Shown here: positions 42,973 through 52,315 of the stretch, piece by piece | Layout of the letters: each line of letters starts with the position of its first letter | How positions within the stretch are numbered: position 1 is the first letter of the stretch | Source of the DNA: DATJBF01 sp035515475 | GTDB taxonomy: Bacteria > Verrucomicrobiota > Verrucomicrobiia > Palsa-1439 | Length of the DNA stretch: 64,000 bases | Reading direction: 5' to 3' | Assembly: GCA_035515475.1 (NCBI GenBank) | Contig: DATJBF010000047.1 | Span: 1 to 64,000, forward strand | Made by a program: the position numbers and the translations under genes | Notes under the pieces: model-generated | What the model saw: only the letters and a program-made list of their open reading frames with translations | Databases searched by the model: none | Told to the model about the DNA's origin: nothing

Positions 42973-44206
42973 CCTCGAGACGGGTCCCCGCGCCATCGGT
43001 ACACTGTTGGATGAGTTTGCGCCCCGCGTTCTGGGTTTGTCCTCTGGTGCCGGTCCAATTGCCTTCGCGGGAGGCAACGTCTGCGAGTTGATCCAGGCCG
43101 CAGCGTGGTTGGCCGAGACAAATCACGATGGCTTGGTCCTGCCTCAAGAGAGGCTCACGACTGAAATCCATCAGATTTTGCTCGAGAGTGGCTCCCGAGT
43201 CGTCAACCTGACGGATGGGCAGGTGACGGCTCCCCCCAAGCCGGCGGCGATGCAAGCAGGCCGAATCAGTTTGCTGACGTCTGGGACAACAGGCACGCCG
43301 AAATTGATCGAGCATAGCTGGTCGACGCTGTTCACGATGGCGAAGGTACGTAACCTCAGGCCCTTGAACTGGCTGTCCACCTATCAGGGGGGAACGTATG
43401 CGTGGTTCCAGATTTTGACGACGATCTTCTTCGTCGAGCATCAGACGCTCACCGTAGCGGCCGACCGTGACCCCGCAGTACAAATCGAGGCCGCCCTGCG
43501 TCATGGTGTGACGGCCCTTTCAGCCACTCCCACCTTCTGGCGGTTTGTTCTGATCCAATTTGCTCCCGCGACATTGCAACAACTGCCATTGCAGCAAATC
43601 ACTCTCGGTGGTGAAAGAATTGATCAGGAAATCCTGGATCGGCTCAAGGGACTGTTTCCGGAAGCCACTTTGACCCACATCTACGCATCGACCGAGGCCG
43701 GGGCGTGCGTCATCGTGCGTGATGGCAAAGAGGGTTTCCCCATCGCTTGGCTCCACGACCAGGTCCAAGATGCTTCCGAGCGGCCGCAGCTGCAGATTCG
43801 CGATGGATTGTTGTGGATCCTCTCGCCACATTCCGCGCTGAATCGCCCGGGTTGGATTAATACGGGAGACAGTGTCGAAATCCGCGGAGACCGGGTCTTT
43901 ATTCTGGGGCGCTTGGAGCAATCCATCATCAACGTGGGCGGGATGAAGTTTGCCGCTCGAGACGTCGAACAGGAACTTCTGAGACATCCCAGTGTGGTCT
44001 GGTGCCGGGTTTCAGGTCGGCGGGCGCCGCTCGTGGGCGAGGTGGTTGCCTGCGATGCGGTATTGAAACCCGGTGCGCCGCCGGTGACCGAAAGTGATCT
44101 GATGCAGTATTGTGCACAGAGAATTCCCTCGCATATGGTCCCGCGCTTCTGGCAATTTCTCCGTGAGATTCCCATGACCGACAACCTCAAGACTACAGTG
44201 CGTTAG
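42941..44206 (+). CDS. AMP-dependent acyl-activating enzyme
   Basis: 421 aa, start GTG 42941. Shorter than typical fatty-acyl ligases. Has the ATP-binding loop SLLTSGTTGTPK (110-121), TLTHIYASTEAGACV, GWINTGDSVE and the C-terminal lysine motif TDNLKTTVR. It should adenylate a carboxylic acid and load it on the adjacent ACP; the substrate is unknown. The gene is coupled to the ACP by a 32-base overlap. It is a different subgroup from the CapK-like enzymes. Confidence 0.82.
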   Translation: MIKLIRHNLVNLETGPRAIGTLLDEFAPRVLGLSSGAGPIAFAGGNVCELIQAAAWLAETNHDGLVLPQERLTTEIHQILLESGSRVVNLTDGQVTAPPKPAAMQAGRISLLTSGTTGTPKLIEHSWSTLFTMAKVRNLRPLNWLSTYQGGTYAWFQILTTIFFVEHQTLTVAADRDPAVQIEAALRHGVTALSATPTFWRFVLIQFAPATLQQLPLQQITLGGERIDQEILDRLKGLFPEATLTHIYASTEAGACVIVRDGKEGFPIAWLHDQVQDASERPQLQIRDGLLWILSPHSALNRPGWINTGDSVEIRGDRVFILGRLEQSIINVGGMKFAARDVEQELLRHPSVVWCRVSGRRAPLVGEVVACDAVLKPGAPPVTESDLMQYCAQRIPSHMVPRFWQFLREIPMTDNLKTTVR

Positions 44207-44214
44207 GGCCCGAC

Positions 44215-44949
44215 ATGGACGACCACGACAAGCCAATCATCATCAGCGGAGGCTCGAAGGGGCTTGGCTTGGTCATGGTGATCCATTGCCTTCAGCGTGG
44301 CTGTCCCGTGGCCACATTTGCGCGACACCCGACTGCCGATGTGCAAGCGCTGGGTATGAAGTTCCCCGACCAGTTCCACTTCGAATCCATCGACGCAACC
44401 CAGGCCGATCGCGTTGACGCATTTGTGACGCGCGTCGCCGAAAGGTTCGGTCCGATTTACGGACTGGTGAACAACGCAGCGCTTGGACAGGACCATCTCT
44501 TGTCGCACATTTCCCCCGAAATCGTCGATTCCATCATTGCTGTTAATCTCAAAGCCCCGATTCTGCTTACGCGCAGCGTGATTCGTCGGATGCTTCTGAA
44601 TCCGACGGGCGGACGAATCGTCAACGTCACCTCCATTTGCGGGGCGCGGGGCTACGCTGGATTGACTGTGTATTCTGCCACCAAGGGCGGGTTGGACGCT
44701 TTTACACGGTCGTTGGCGAGGGAATTGGGCGGCCGTCGCATCTTGGTCAACGCACTTGCCCCCGGCTTCTTCGCATCCGAAATGTCGAGTGTGCTGGCGG
44801 CGGACCAACTGGAGACAATTCGGAGGCGCACGCCGACGGAGCGGCTCTGTACACAAGAAGAGATGCTGCCGATCCTGGATATGTTATTGTTTGCCAACAC
44901 GAATCTGACTGGCCAGACAATCTACGTGGACGGAGGTGCAGGAATCTGA
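44215..44949 (+). CDS. Short-chain dehydrogenase/reductase (FabG-like)
   Basis: 244 aa. SDR fold with a slightly atypical nucleotide motif SGGSKGLGLVM (10-20), NNAALGQ, VNVTSICGARGY, catalytic Tyr/Lys in YSATKGGLDAF and NALAPGFFASEM. It starts eight bases after the acyl-activating enzyme. The FabG-like profile suggests reduction of a beta-ketoacyl-ACP or of a keto-sugar; beside an ACP, ketoacyl reduction is the more interesting reading. Not decided by sequence. Confidence 0.85.
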   Translation: MDDHDKPIIISGGSKGLGLVMVIHCLQRGCPVATFARHPTADVQALGMKFPDQFHFESIDATQADRVDAFVTRVAERFGPIYGLVNNAALGQDHLLSHISPEIVDSIIAVNLKAPILLTRSVIRRMLLNPTGGRIVNVTSICGARGYAGLTVYSATKGGLDAFTRSLARELGGRRILVNALAPGFFASEMSSVLAADQLETIRRRTPTERLCTQEEMLPILDMLLFANTNLTGQTIYVDGGAGI

Positions 44950-45052
44950 ATGGCTACGGTTGTCGGCCTGCCGTCGACCTGGAGAATGGGGTGCTGCCGG
45001 AGGTGCTGACAGCCCAGAGACATCTCGTAACACTGGCATCTTGGAGATCACC

Positions 45053-46183
45053 ATGGAACTAACAGGCAAAACAGCGCTCGTCACGGGCGGTTGCGGTTTG
45101 ATCGGCTCGACCATCGTCGACCAACTCCTGCAAAAAGGCTGCCAGGTGCGCATTTTGGACAATCTGGAGCCATGTACTCACCTGGAAGGAAAGCCCCCGT
45201 GGGTGCCCCAAGAAGCTCAGCTTATCGTCGGCGACATGCGCAACATCCAAGACGTCGAGAAAGCCGTCTCGGGCGTCGACGTCATTTTCCACCAAGCAGC
45301 CTATGGTGGATTCGCTCCCGAGTTGACCAAGATGACCGACGTCAACGCCTGCGGCACATCGCGAATCTTCGAGGTCATCCGAACGAAAGGTCTGAACGTC
45401 CAGAAGATCGTCACGGCTTCTTCACAGGCGGTATACGGCGAGGGGCGGTACCGCTGTGAACAGTGTGGCCCCTGTTCGCCGGAACCGCGGGCCATTGCGC
45501 AACTGGAGCGGGGAGAGTGGGAAGTCAAGTGCCCGACCTGCGGGAAACCGACCCACGGGATGCCCATCAATGAAGAAGCACCGCTGAAACTTACCGGTGT
45601 GTACGCGCTCTCCAAGTACTTCGAAGAGCGGCTGACCCTGGCGCTTGGACGCGAGTGGGGTATCCCCACCGTGGCGCTGCGGTATTCTTTGACTTACGGG
45701 CCGCGACAATCCATCTTCAATCCCTATTCCGGCATCTGCTCGATATTCTCGACGCGTTTGTTGAACGGGCTGCCACCGGTCATTTACGAAGACGGCCGCC
45801 AGACTCGCGATTTTGTTTATGTCGGCGATGTGGCCCGCGCCAATGTCATGGTCATGGAACAAGATGCCGCCACCGGCAAGGTTTTCAATGTCGGAACCGG
45901 CAGGGGCACTTCCGTGATGGAGTTTGCCTGTCTGTTGCGTGACGCGTACGGCGTCAAAGTCGATCCGGTAACGCCCGGCGAATACCGGCCTGTGGATTTC
46001 CGGCATCTGATTGCGGACAACTCCAAGATCACCGCTTTGGGTTGGAGTCCGACGGTCTCGGTTGCCGAGGGTGTCCGCCACTATGCTGGATGGATTCTGG
46101 CCATGGAACGGCCGGCCGAGTATTTCACCAAAGCCGAGCAAATGCTCAAACAGCTCCGCATCGTGCGCAAACTCAACCAGTGA
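45053..46183 (+). CDS. Nucleotide-sugar epimerase with inserted Cys4 zinc motif
   Basis: 376 aa from ATG 45053 (GGAG eight bases upstream); the frame is open further to 44936. Nucleotide motif VTGGCGLIGST (10-20), ASSQAVYGEG, and catalytic Tyr184/Lys188 in VYALSKYFEE. Between them are cysteines Cys135, Cys138, Cys160 and Cys163 (CEQCG and CPTCG), which form a zinc-ribbon-like insert. dTDP-L-rhamnose 4-epimerase-type enzymes have a similar C-rich insert after VYGEG, so this may make a 6-deoxyhexose. The C-terminal tail continues 30 residues past the fold. Confidence 0.83.
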   Translation: MELTGKTALVTGGCGLIGSTIVDQLLQKGCQVRILDNLEPCTHLEGKPPWVPQEAQLIVGDMRNIQDVEKAVSGVDVIFHQAAYGGFAPELTKMTDVNACGTSRIFEVIRTKGLNVQKIVTASSQAVYGEGRYRCEQCGPCSPEPRAIAQLERGEWEVKCPTCGKPTHGMPINEEAPLKLTGVYALSKYFEERLTLALGREWGIPTVALRYSLTYGPRQSIFNPYSGICSIFSTRLLNGLPPVIYEDGRQTRDFVYVGDVARANVMVMEQDAATGKVFNVGTGRGTSVMEFACLLRDAYGVKVDPVTPGEYRPVDFRHLIADNSKITALGWSPTVSVAEGVRHYAGWILAMERPAEYFTKAEQMLKQLRIVRKLNQ

Positions 46184-47166
46184 GGCGAGCCGTGGCGCCA
46201 CGAACCAAACTGAGTGTGATCATTCCCGTTTACAACGAAGAGCAGAACCTGCCCCTGTTGTTGCAGGAATTGAACCGGGTCACGGCTACGCTGACAGATG
46301 TCGAGCCGGAGTTTTTGTTCATAGACGACGGCTCGCGAGACCAATCGCTGGCGATCTTGCGGGCGGCCGCAGCCCGTGACCCTCGCGTGCGGGCCGTGAG
46401 TTTCTCGCGCAACTTCGGCAGTTATGTCGCCGTTATGGCCGGCTTACAGCACAGCACTGGCGACGCCATTGCCAATATTTCGGCAGATCTTCAAGACCCG
46501 CCGGAACTGCTGCCGCGGTTGCTGGAGAAGTGGCGCGAAGGCTTTGAGGTGGTGTGGGGGTACCGGCACACACGTGACGATCCCGTCTTCACGATTTTGT
46601 TCTCGCGTCTCTACGCCACATTGATGCGGCGTCTGGCCTTGCCGGACATGCCCCGCACCGGCGTGGATGTGTGTCTGGTGGACCGTAAGGTGGCGCAGGT
46701 TGTCGTAGGATGTAACGAGAAAAACACGTCCGTGTTTGGCTTGATCATGTGGTCGGGGTTCCGACAAGCTTTTGTGCCGTACGCGCGTCAGAGTCGCAAG
46801 CATGGCCGGACCAAATGGACGTTGTCGCGAAAGATCAAGTTGTTTACGGATAGCTTCGTTGCCTTTTCGTTCTTCCCGATTCGGCTGGTGTCCTATCTGG
46901 GGATTGCCGTCTCGTTGATGGGGTTTGCTTACGCCGCCGTCGTGGTCTTGGACCGGATTTTACACGGCACGCCGATACGCGGTTGGCCGTCTTTGATGGT
47001 GGCCATCGTCACGCTGTCGGGCGTGCAGCTCCTCATGCTGGGAATCGTCGCGGAATACTTGTGGCGCACCTTCGAGGAGTCCCGCAAACGTCCTTCCTAC
47101 ATCGTCAAGGAACTGATCGGTTTTGAGGAACCCGCACCGGGCTCCGATCGGCACAACCGTCCGTGA
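46180..47166 (+). CDS. GT2 glycosyltransferase with C-terminal membrane helices
   Basis: 328 aa from GTG 46180, which overlaps the epimerase stop (GTGA); GTG 46192 is an alternative. GT-A domain: LSVIIPVYNEEQNLP, FIDDGSRDQS, NISADLQDPPEL. C-terminal helices FPIRLVSYLGIAVSLMGFAYAAVV and LMVAIVTLSGVQLLMLGIVAEYL, with ending EESRKRPSYIVKELIGFE. ArnC/DPM1-like: it should make a polyprenyl-phosphate sugar for the GT-C enzymes. Last gene of the plus operon, convergent with the next epimerase. Confidence 0.88.
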   Translation: MRRAVAPRTKLSVIIPVYNEEQNLPLLLQELNRVTATLTDVEPEFLFIDDGSRDQSLAILRAAAARDPRVRAVSFSRNFGSYVAVMAGLQHSTGDAIANISADLQDPPELLPRLLEKWREGFEVVWGYRHTRDDPVFTILFSRLYATLMRRLALPDMPRTGVDVCLVDRKVAQVVVGCNEKNTSVFGLIMWSGFRQAFVPYARQSRKHGRTKWTLSRKIKLFTDSFVAFSFFPIRLVSYLGIAVSLMGFAYAAVVVLDRILHGTPIRGWPSLMVAIVTLSGVQLLMLGIVAEYLWRTFEESRKRPSYIVKELIGFEEPAPGSDRHNRP

Positions 47167-47249
47167 TGAGGTTCCTGGGACGACTGAGGGACTTCGCTGA
47201 ACAACCGAGAAGCGACGGCCACCGGTTTGTGCCGTCACAGGGCCGCGAG

Positions 47250-48251
47250 TCAACCGCGCCAACTCGGCGGCAGATTCCGTTCGATATCAAGCGGTCCGAA
47301 ACTCTTGCTCGTACGCGCCCCGGCCTCCTTGACCCACGCGGCCATGCGACCGAGCCCCTCCTCAAGCGAGAACGGCGGGTGAGAACCGAAAATGCGAGCC
47401 GCCTTCTCGTGCGTGGAATAGGCGTGCTTGACCTCGTTGCGAGCAGACAGGTACTGCGGCTGAAATTCTGCACCCATGGCCCGGCAGACCGCTCGGGCCA
47501 GTTCGTTAACGGTGTACGGCTGGTCGGCGCCGACGTTGAAGGTCTCATTATACGCGGCTGGCACCTCGACGGATCGGGCGATGACGGGCGCCACGTCGCC
47601 GATGTAACTAAAGGCCCGGCTCTGTTCGCCATCACCGAAGATCGGCAGCGGTTTGCCCTGTAAGATGTTGTTCATGAAGATGCCGACGACATTCCGGTAA
47701 CGGTCCCCGATGTTCTGGCGTTCGCCGTAAACGTTGTGCGGCCGGAAAATGACGTGGTTCAACCCGAAGAGTTCGTGCGCCGCACGCAGGTCCAACTCGA
47801 CGGCGTACTTGGATATGCCGTACGGATCTTCCGGCTGTGGCACCAAATCTTCGGTCATCGGTAATTGGTTGCGCCCGTACACGGCAATCGAGGAAGTAAA
47901 CACAAAGCACCGCACCCCGTGATTCACAGAGGCATTGATGAGATTCACGCTGCCGATGAGATTGTTTTCGTAATTGAACCGACGGATAAAATGACTCAGC
48001 CCTTCGGCAGCGTAGGCGGCCAGATGGAACACATACTCGAAATGCCATTGCCGGAAGAGGCCCTGAATCAATACTGCGTCCGTGACGCTCCCCTGGACGA
48101 ATTCCGCCCGGGGATTGACATTGTCACGGAACCCGCCGGACATATCGTCCAGAGCGACCACGTGGTGACCGCGGGCGAGCAGTTCATCAACCGTATGTGA
48201 ACCGATGAAACCCGCCGCACCAGTAACCAGGACGCTCGCCTTGTCTTGCAC
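47250..48251 (-). CDS. NAD-dependent nucleotide-sugar epimerase/dehydratase
   Basis: 333 aa from GTG 48251. GAAGFIGSHTVDELL, TSSIAVYGRNQLP, catalytic Tyr/Lys in DPYGISKYAVEL, and GDGEQSRAFSYIGDVAP in the sugar-binding part. Resembles UDP-glucose/GlcNAc 4-epimerases. It is 177 bases from the next gene and convergent with the operon to its left; a 6-bp hairpin GACGGC/GCCGTC at 47214-47236 lies between the two convergent ends. Confidence 0.88.
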   Translation of the reverse strand: MQDKASVLVTGAAGFIGSHTVDELLARGHHVVALDDMSGGFRDNVNPRAEFVQGSVTDAVLIQGLFRQWHFEYVFHLAAYAAEGLSHFIRRFNYENNLIGSVNLINASVNHGVRCFVFTSSIAVYGRNQLPMTEDLVPQPEDPYGISKYAVELDLRAAHELFGLNHVIFRPHNVYGERQNIGDRYRNVVGIFMNNILQGKPLPIFGDGEQSRAFSYIGDVAPVIARSVEVPAAYNETFNVGADQPYTVNELARAVCRAMGAEFQPQYLSARNEVKHAYSTHEKAARIFGSHPPFSLEEGLGRMAAWVKEAGARTSKSFGPLDIERNLPPSWRG

Positions 48252-48428
48252 GATGCTCGAAACTACCGTGCGATCTCCCCTGTGGCAACGCTAAAGAGGA
48301 TTTCGCAGCCCCAGACGCACCCCATCCCGAACCTGGCCGACGAAGCCGCCATCCAGGCAAGCGCATTCAGGCTTACCAACTTCTGCCTCCTCGTGGTCGT
48401 TCCTGCTTCGCTGACCATCCCCGCGTAA

Positions 48429-49508
48429 TCACCCCTCCGGATGCGAGTACGCCCGGTTCAAACACTTCCGGATACAGGAGGGGGGATCGACTTCTTCGCA
48501 GTAATACTGGTAATTTGCCAGTCGCATGGAGCTGGCAAGATCGGCGTCGTCCAAAAGTCGCCGGCACTGGTCCACACATTCGGACGGGGTCCCGAACCCC
48601 AGGTAATTCGTGCCCTCGCGCAGAGGTTTGGGAAGTTCGTCTCGGAGACCTTCGGCCACAACGCACTTCGACCCGGCGAGGTATTCTCCGAGTTTCCACG
48701 CGTTGCAGTGATAGAGCCCGCGGGTGTAAACAGCAATCAAACTGCGCTTGCTGGCCGCAACGTAGGCACGACGCCGGGCGTCGCGATGGGTGCACACCAG
48801 ATCGGGGTAATGTTGCCGTGCGTACGGCGTGGGTATCAGCCCACCTTGAAATCGTGCGCCAAACTCCCGACGAAGTGCGCGAATGACACCCGCCCGCAAC
48901 TCATTGACTTCCGTGCTTGAATCAGGAATCACCTCTTCCTCGCGCCAAACGCGTGTCTGAAAAACGATCCGCCGGTCAACAGTTGTCTCGGGTGGCTCCT
49001 GAAACTTCGTCGACAGCGGCACGGAAAGATACCACCTTACCATCCCCACCGCTTCTCGCGGAAACCGGATCAAACGGCGCCCTTCCGCCGCCTGCAGTGC
49101 TTCGCCGAACTTCCGCGCCAGAACCCGCAGAGCCAAGCCATCCATGGGCGCACTTCGGCACGGGAATATCAGACCGAGCGGGCGGACCTTGCGACGCAAT
49201 TCCTCGGGCAGATTCGCCAGATCGGGAGCGTAGTAACTCTTACGAAAATAAAGGTCGCAGCGCTCCAGAGCCGCCGGATTGGCCACGTCGCTGCGGTCTC
49301 GCAAGTCAATGCAGAGCATCTTGCCCGCACCCGCGTCTGACTGAAGCTCCAGATTGATGGTGAGGCCATCCCAGAAATTCCGACCATCGTGCAGGTCACA
49401 CTGCAACTCGATTTCACCCCGGCGGTCCAACTCGCACAGGCCCGCCAGCACATACGAGGCGTGAATCATGTCGAGCTTGTGCACGCCGGACACAATCACT
49501 CGCAACAT
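48429..49508 (-). CDS. Putative GT-B-like glycosyltransferase, unclassified
   Basis: 359 aa from ATG 49508, chosen because GAGGAGGT stands seven bases upstream. No CAZy family is recognised. The C-terminal half has a Rossmann-like GT-B pattern (YVAASKRSLIAVYTRGLYHCNAWKLGEYLAGSKCVVAEGL) that suggests donor binding, and the N-terminus MLRVIVSGVHKLD starts a first Rossmann strand. The middle is charged, with many Arg. Its place in the locus supports a sugar-transfer role. A promoter lies at 49580-49607. Confidence 0.6.
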   Translation of the reverse strand: MLRVIVSGVHKLDMIHASYVLAGLCELDRRGEIELQCDLHDGRNFWDGLTINLELQSDAGAGKMLCIDLRDRSDVANPAALERCDLYFRKSYYAPDLANLPEELRRKVRPLGLIFPCRSAPMDGLALRVLARKFGEALQAAEGRRLIRFPREAVGMVRWYLSVPLSTKFQEPPETTVDRRIVFQTRVWREEEVIPDSSTEVNELRAGVIRALRREFGARFQGGLIPTPYARQHYPDLVCTHRDARRRAYVAASKRSLIAVYTRGLYHCNAWKLGEYLAGSKCVVAEGLRDELPKPLREGTNYLGFGTPSECVDQCRRLLDDADLASSMRLANYQYYCEEVDPPSCIRKCLNRAYSHPEG

Positions 49509-49579
49509 GGGCCGTACCTCCTCGGTACATTCATTCCGGTGGGCAACCCCGTCGCTCGTACCCCACAATCATGCGCAAC

Positions 49580-49607
49580 ATCTTAATTAACCCGAGAGGA
49601 GCGTCAA
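49580..49607 (-). promoter_or_regulatory. Sigma-70 promoter of the unclassified glycosyltransferase gene
   Basis: On the minus strand TTGACG (49607-49602), 16-base spacer, TAAGAT (49585-49580). Predicted start near 49573, about 65 bases before ATG 49508. The 16-base spacing repeats that of the promoters at 653, 1992, 24959 and 34770. Confidence 0.6.
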
Positions 49608-49802
49608 CCACATAAGCAGCGCCAACCCCGACCCAGCCACCGGACACAATCACAATCGATCCGCGTACCCGTGTTGATATCGCGGGCGACCGACGCCCCG
49701 TTTTGACGTCGGCAACTCTTCCGGGGACTCCCCGAACATCAGTGGTTGGCGGTCTGTTTGAGGTTGATTTCCCCAGGGGGAACTGCTTTATACGGCATTC
49801 CC

Positions 49803-50798
49803 ATGGAAAAAGTGTTGATCACCGGCGGAGCGGGTTTCATCGGCTCACACTTGTGCGAAGCATTGCTGGCGACTGGACGTGAAGTCTTCGTGCTGGATGA
49901 TTTGAGCACGGGGTCGCTCGCCAACATCCACCACCTGCAGAGCCACCCGCATTTTCACTTCGTCAAGGGATCGATTCTGAATGCCGACGCGGTGGGGGAG
50001 ATGGTTCGGGCGGTGGACTTCATTTACCATCTGGCTGCAGCCGTGGGTGTGGACCTGGTCGTGCGCAGCCCGGTGAAAACCATCGAATCCAACGTCTGGG
50101 GTTCGGAGAACGTTTTGGCGGCGGCGAGCGACCATGGCGTCGGGGTCCTGTTGACATCGACCTCTGAAGTCTATGGCAAGAGCAATAAAGCGATGTTTCA
50201 CGAAGACGACGACTTGTTGATCGGGCCGTCGACACAGGGCCGATGGAGCTACGCCTGTTCAAAGTTGCTCGATGAGTTTATGGCGATCGCCTATTGGCGA
50301 GAGAAGAAGTTGCCGGTCATCATTGTGCGGCTGTTTAACACCGTCGGGCCGCGACAAACCGGCCGATACGGCATGGTGCTGCCGCGTTTCGTCGAACAAG
50401 CTCTCCATGCCGAGCCGCTTACGATCTACGGGGACGGCCAGCAATCCCGCTGTTTCTGCCACGTCAACGATGTGATCCGCGCGCTGACGGAATTGCCCAA
50501 CCAGTCCCGGGCGGTGGGCCAGATTTACAACGTAGGCGGTACGGAAGAGATCACCATGGTGGAGTTGGCCCAGCGAGTCAAGCAATTCGCCGAAAGCCGA
50601 TCGGAATTGCGGTTTGTTCCTTACGACCAGGCTTATGCCAAGGGATTCGAGGACATGCGCCGACGCAAACCCAACACGGACAAGATCCGTCAATTGCTCG
50701 GCTGGCAGCCGACGTATGCCCTGAACGACATCATCCGCTCGACCGTCAAATATCATCGCGGCAACCATCCGCAGTCCGGTCAAAGGTCGATCGGATAG
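49803..50798 (+). CDS. NAD-dependent nucleotide-sugar epimerase/decarboxylase
   Basis: 331 aa from ATG 49803 (the frame is open to 49746). GGAGFIGSHLCEALL, DLSTGS, TSTSEVYGKSNKAMFHEDDD, catalytic Tyr/Lys in SYACSKLLDEF, and FNTVGPRQTGRYGMVLPRFV. The GPRQTGRYGMV stretch is typical of UDP-glucuronate decarboxylase/4-epimerase relatives, so UDP-xylose or UDP-galacturonate are possible products. A single plus-strand gene between divergent and convergent neighbours. A TTGATT/TTTATA pair sits so close to the ATG that any message would be leaderless. Confidence 0.85.
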   Translation: MEKVLITGGAGFIGSHLCEALLATGREVFVLDDLSTGSLANIHHLQSHPHFHFVKGSILNADAVGEMVRAVDFIYHLAAAVGVDLVVRSPVKTIESNVWGSENVLAAASDHGVGVLLTSTSEVYGKSNKAMFHEDDDLLIGPSTQGRWSYACSKLLDEFMAIAYWREKKLPVIIVRLFNTVGPRQTGRYGMVLPRFVEQALHAEPLTIYGDGQQSRCFCHVNDVIRALTELPNQSRAVGQIYNVGGTEEITMVELAQRVKQFAESRSELRFVPYDQAYAKGFEDMRRRKPNTDKIRQLLGWQPTYALNDIIRSTVKYHRGNHPQSGQRSIG

Positions 50799-50839
50799 CT
50801 TCGATAGAATCCCACGATTCGGTTAAGCGGGCCGCCATC

Positions 50840-52147
50840 TCAAGCAACGGTTCCGCCGTCGAGTCGCGAGTGATTGCGCCCGGACATCACGGCGACCGCG
50901 GCGGTGACGGCCACCCGCGCTCCGGCAACCGAGATGAGAACTCCTGTTAGTCCCAAGGGCTTGATGAGCAACATGAGGATCATCAGATGTGTGCCCGTCA
51001 GCACCAGTCGTGCAATCCACAGCGTCTTTTCAGCAGCGCGGGCCTTACAGTAGACCTCAAAAATGAGCCAAGCCGACCCGAGCGCCCAGATCACGACCAG
51101 CCACCGCGACAACCTCACGCTCTGGACGTATGCGGGCCCCAGAATCAGCGGCAGGAGCCAAGATGCAAACACCCAGAACAGCACTGCTAGGGCGATGAAG
51201 GCTACGATCAAGTACACGCGCCACACCCGAACGCGTCGCCGTGCCTCCTGGTCGGAACATTCCGCCAATCGAGGGAACAACAGACTGGCAGCAACATTCC
51301 ACGTTTCTTGTATGATGGCGTCCTTTATCCGCGAAGCCATGTTAAACCATCCCAACTCGGCAAACGGCAGGAATGTCCCCACCACTACCTGATCCGCCCG
51401 CCATTCGATGCTGCCAATTACATCCAGCCAAGTCAGCCGTTTGCCGTAGCGGAGCGACTCGGGGTTCACCCGCTCGTTCGCCTTAAAGCGACGCACGCTC
51501 ACGTGGTAGAAGATGAACTGGGTCAACGCCGCACTGCTCACGTTGGCCGCAAACACCCAGGGCACGCTCCGCGTCCACAGCAGCGCCAGCCAGGTTGCGC
51601 CCGTGGTCGTCAACATTCCCGCGAGGCGGAGTTTCGCAAACATCTCGAACTGCTTCTTGCCAGTAAGAATGGCCCAGCAATTATCGAACGAGTTGAACAC
51701 CGGGAATACGGCCGCCGCGATGAAACACGAGATCGCCACGACAGGCCCCTTGCTGTGCCAACAGACGAGGCCGATGACCGCCATGGCCACGGTGCCGAAT
51801 AGGCTGAAGCGCAAACGCACACGTGTCCCAAGCGCTATGAATCCGTCAAACTCCTGGGCCGCCGCCTGGGCAACCGCGATGTTAATCCCCGGCAAAGACA
51901 GCGGATTCAAGAGCAACATCATCGCCATCACGTAGCTAAACTCCCCATACTGCTCGGGCGTCAGCAGCCGTGCATAGAGAATCGTCGAGACAAAACCAAG
52001 CGCCAAGGCGAGGATGTTGAGCGGCCACAACAGGACCCCCTTGCCTATGAAATAGCGCACGGTGTCGCTGTTGCGCACGAACGCGATCCACCGGCGCATC
52101 GAGCGAGCGCGTACTGGGGACTTGTCCTCGGGAAGGGGCGGATTCAC
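50840..52147 (-). CDS. Wzx-type polysaccharide flippase
   Basis: 435 aa with about twelve membrane helices spaced along the chain. Start GTG 52147; an internal ATG at 52099 is an alternative. The N-terminal region FIGKGVLLWPLNILALALGFVSTILYARLLTPEQYGEFSYV has the conserved LxPxxYGxF-like motif of polysaccharide exporters (MATE/PST fold). It should flip lipid-linked repeat units to the periplasm. Its stop lies 41 bases from the convergent epimerase. Confidence 0.85.
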   Translation of the reverse strand: MNPPLPEDKSPVRARSMRRWIAFVRNSDTVRYFIGKGVLLWPLNILALALGFVSTILYARLLTPEQYGEFSYVMAMMLLLNPLSLPGINIAVAQAAAQEFDGFIALGTRVRLRFSLFGTVAMAVIGLVCWHSKGPVVAISCFIAAAVFPVFNSFDNCWAILTGKKQFEMFAKLRLAGMLTTTGATWLALLWTRSVPWVFAANVSSAALTQFIFYHVSVRRFKANERVNPESLRYGKRLTWLDVIGSIEWRADQVVVGTFLPFAELGWFNMASRIKDAIIQETWNVAASLLFPRLAECSDQEARRRVRVWRVYLIVAFIALAVLFWVFASWLLPLILGPAYVQSVRLSRWLVVIWALGSAWLIFEVYCKARAAEKTLWIARLVLTGTHLMILMLLIKPLGLTGVLISVAGARVAVTAAVAVMSGRNHSRLDGGTVA

Positions 52148-52315
52148 TGGCGCGCATACCTACCAGAATGGGAGGAGCTTTGCAATTGTCGGGTCGTCGG
52201 ACAGCTTTGGAATTCCAGCGGCCGACACCGGTAGGAAAGACGGCGGCCCGTGAGGCAGACACGGGCTCCTGCTCTCCGCCCAACCGGATTCGCACGGCGG
52301 ACGGTCTGATGCGAA

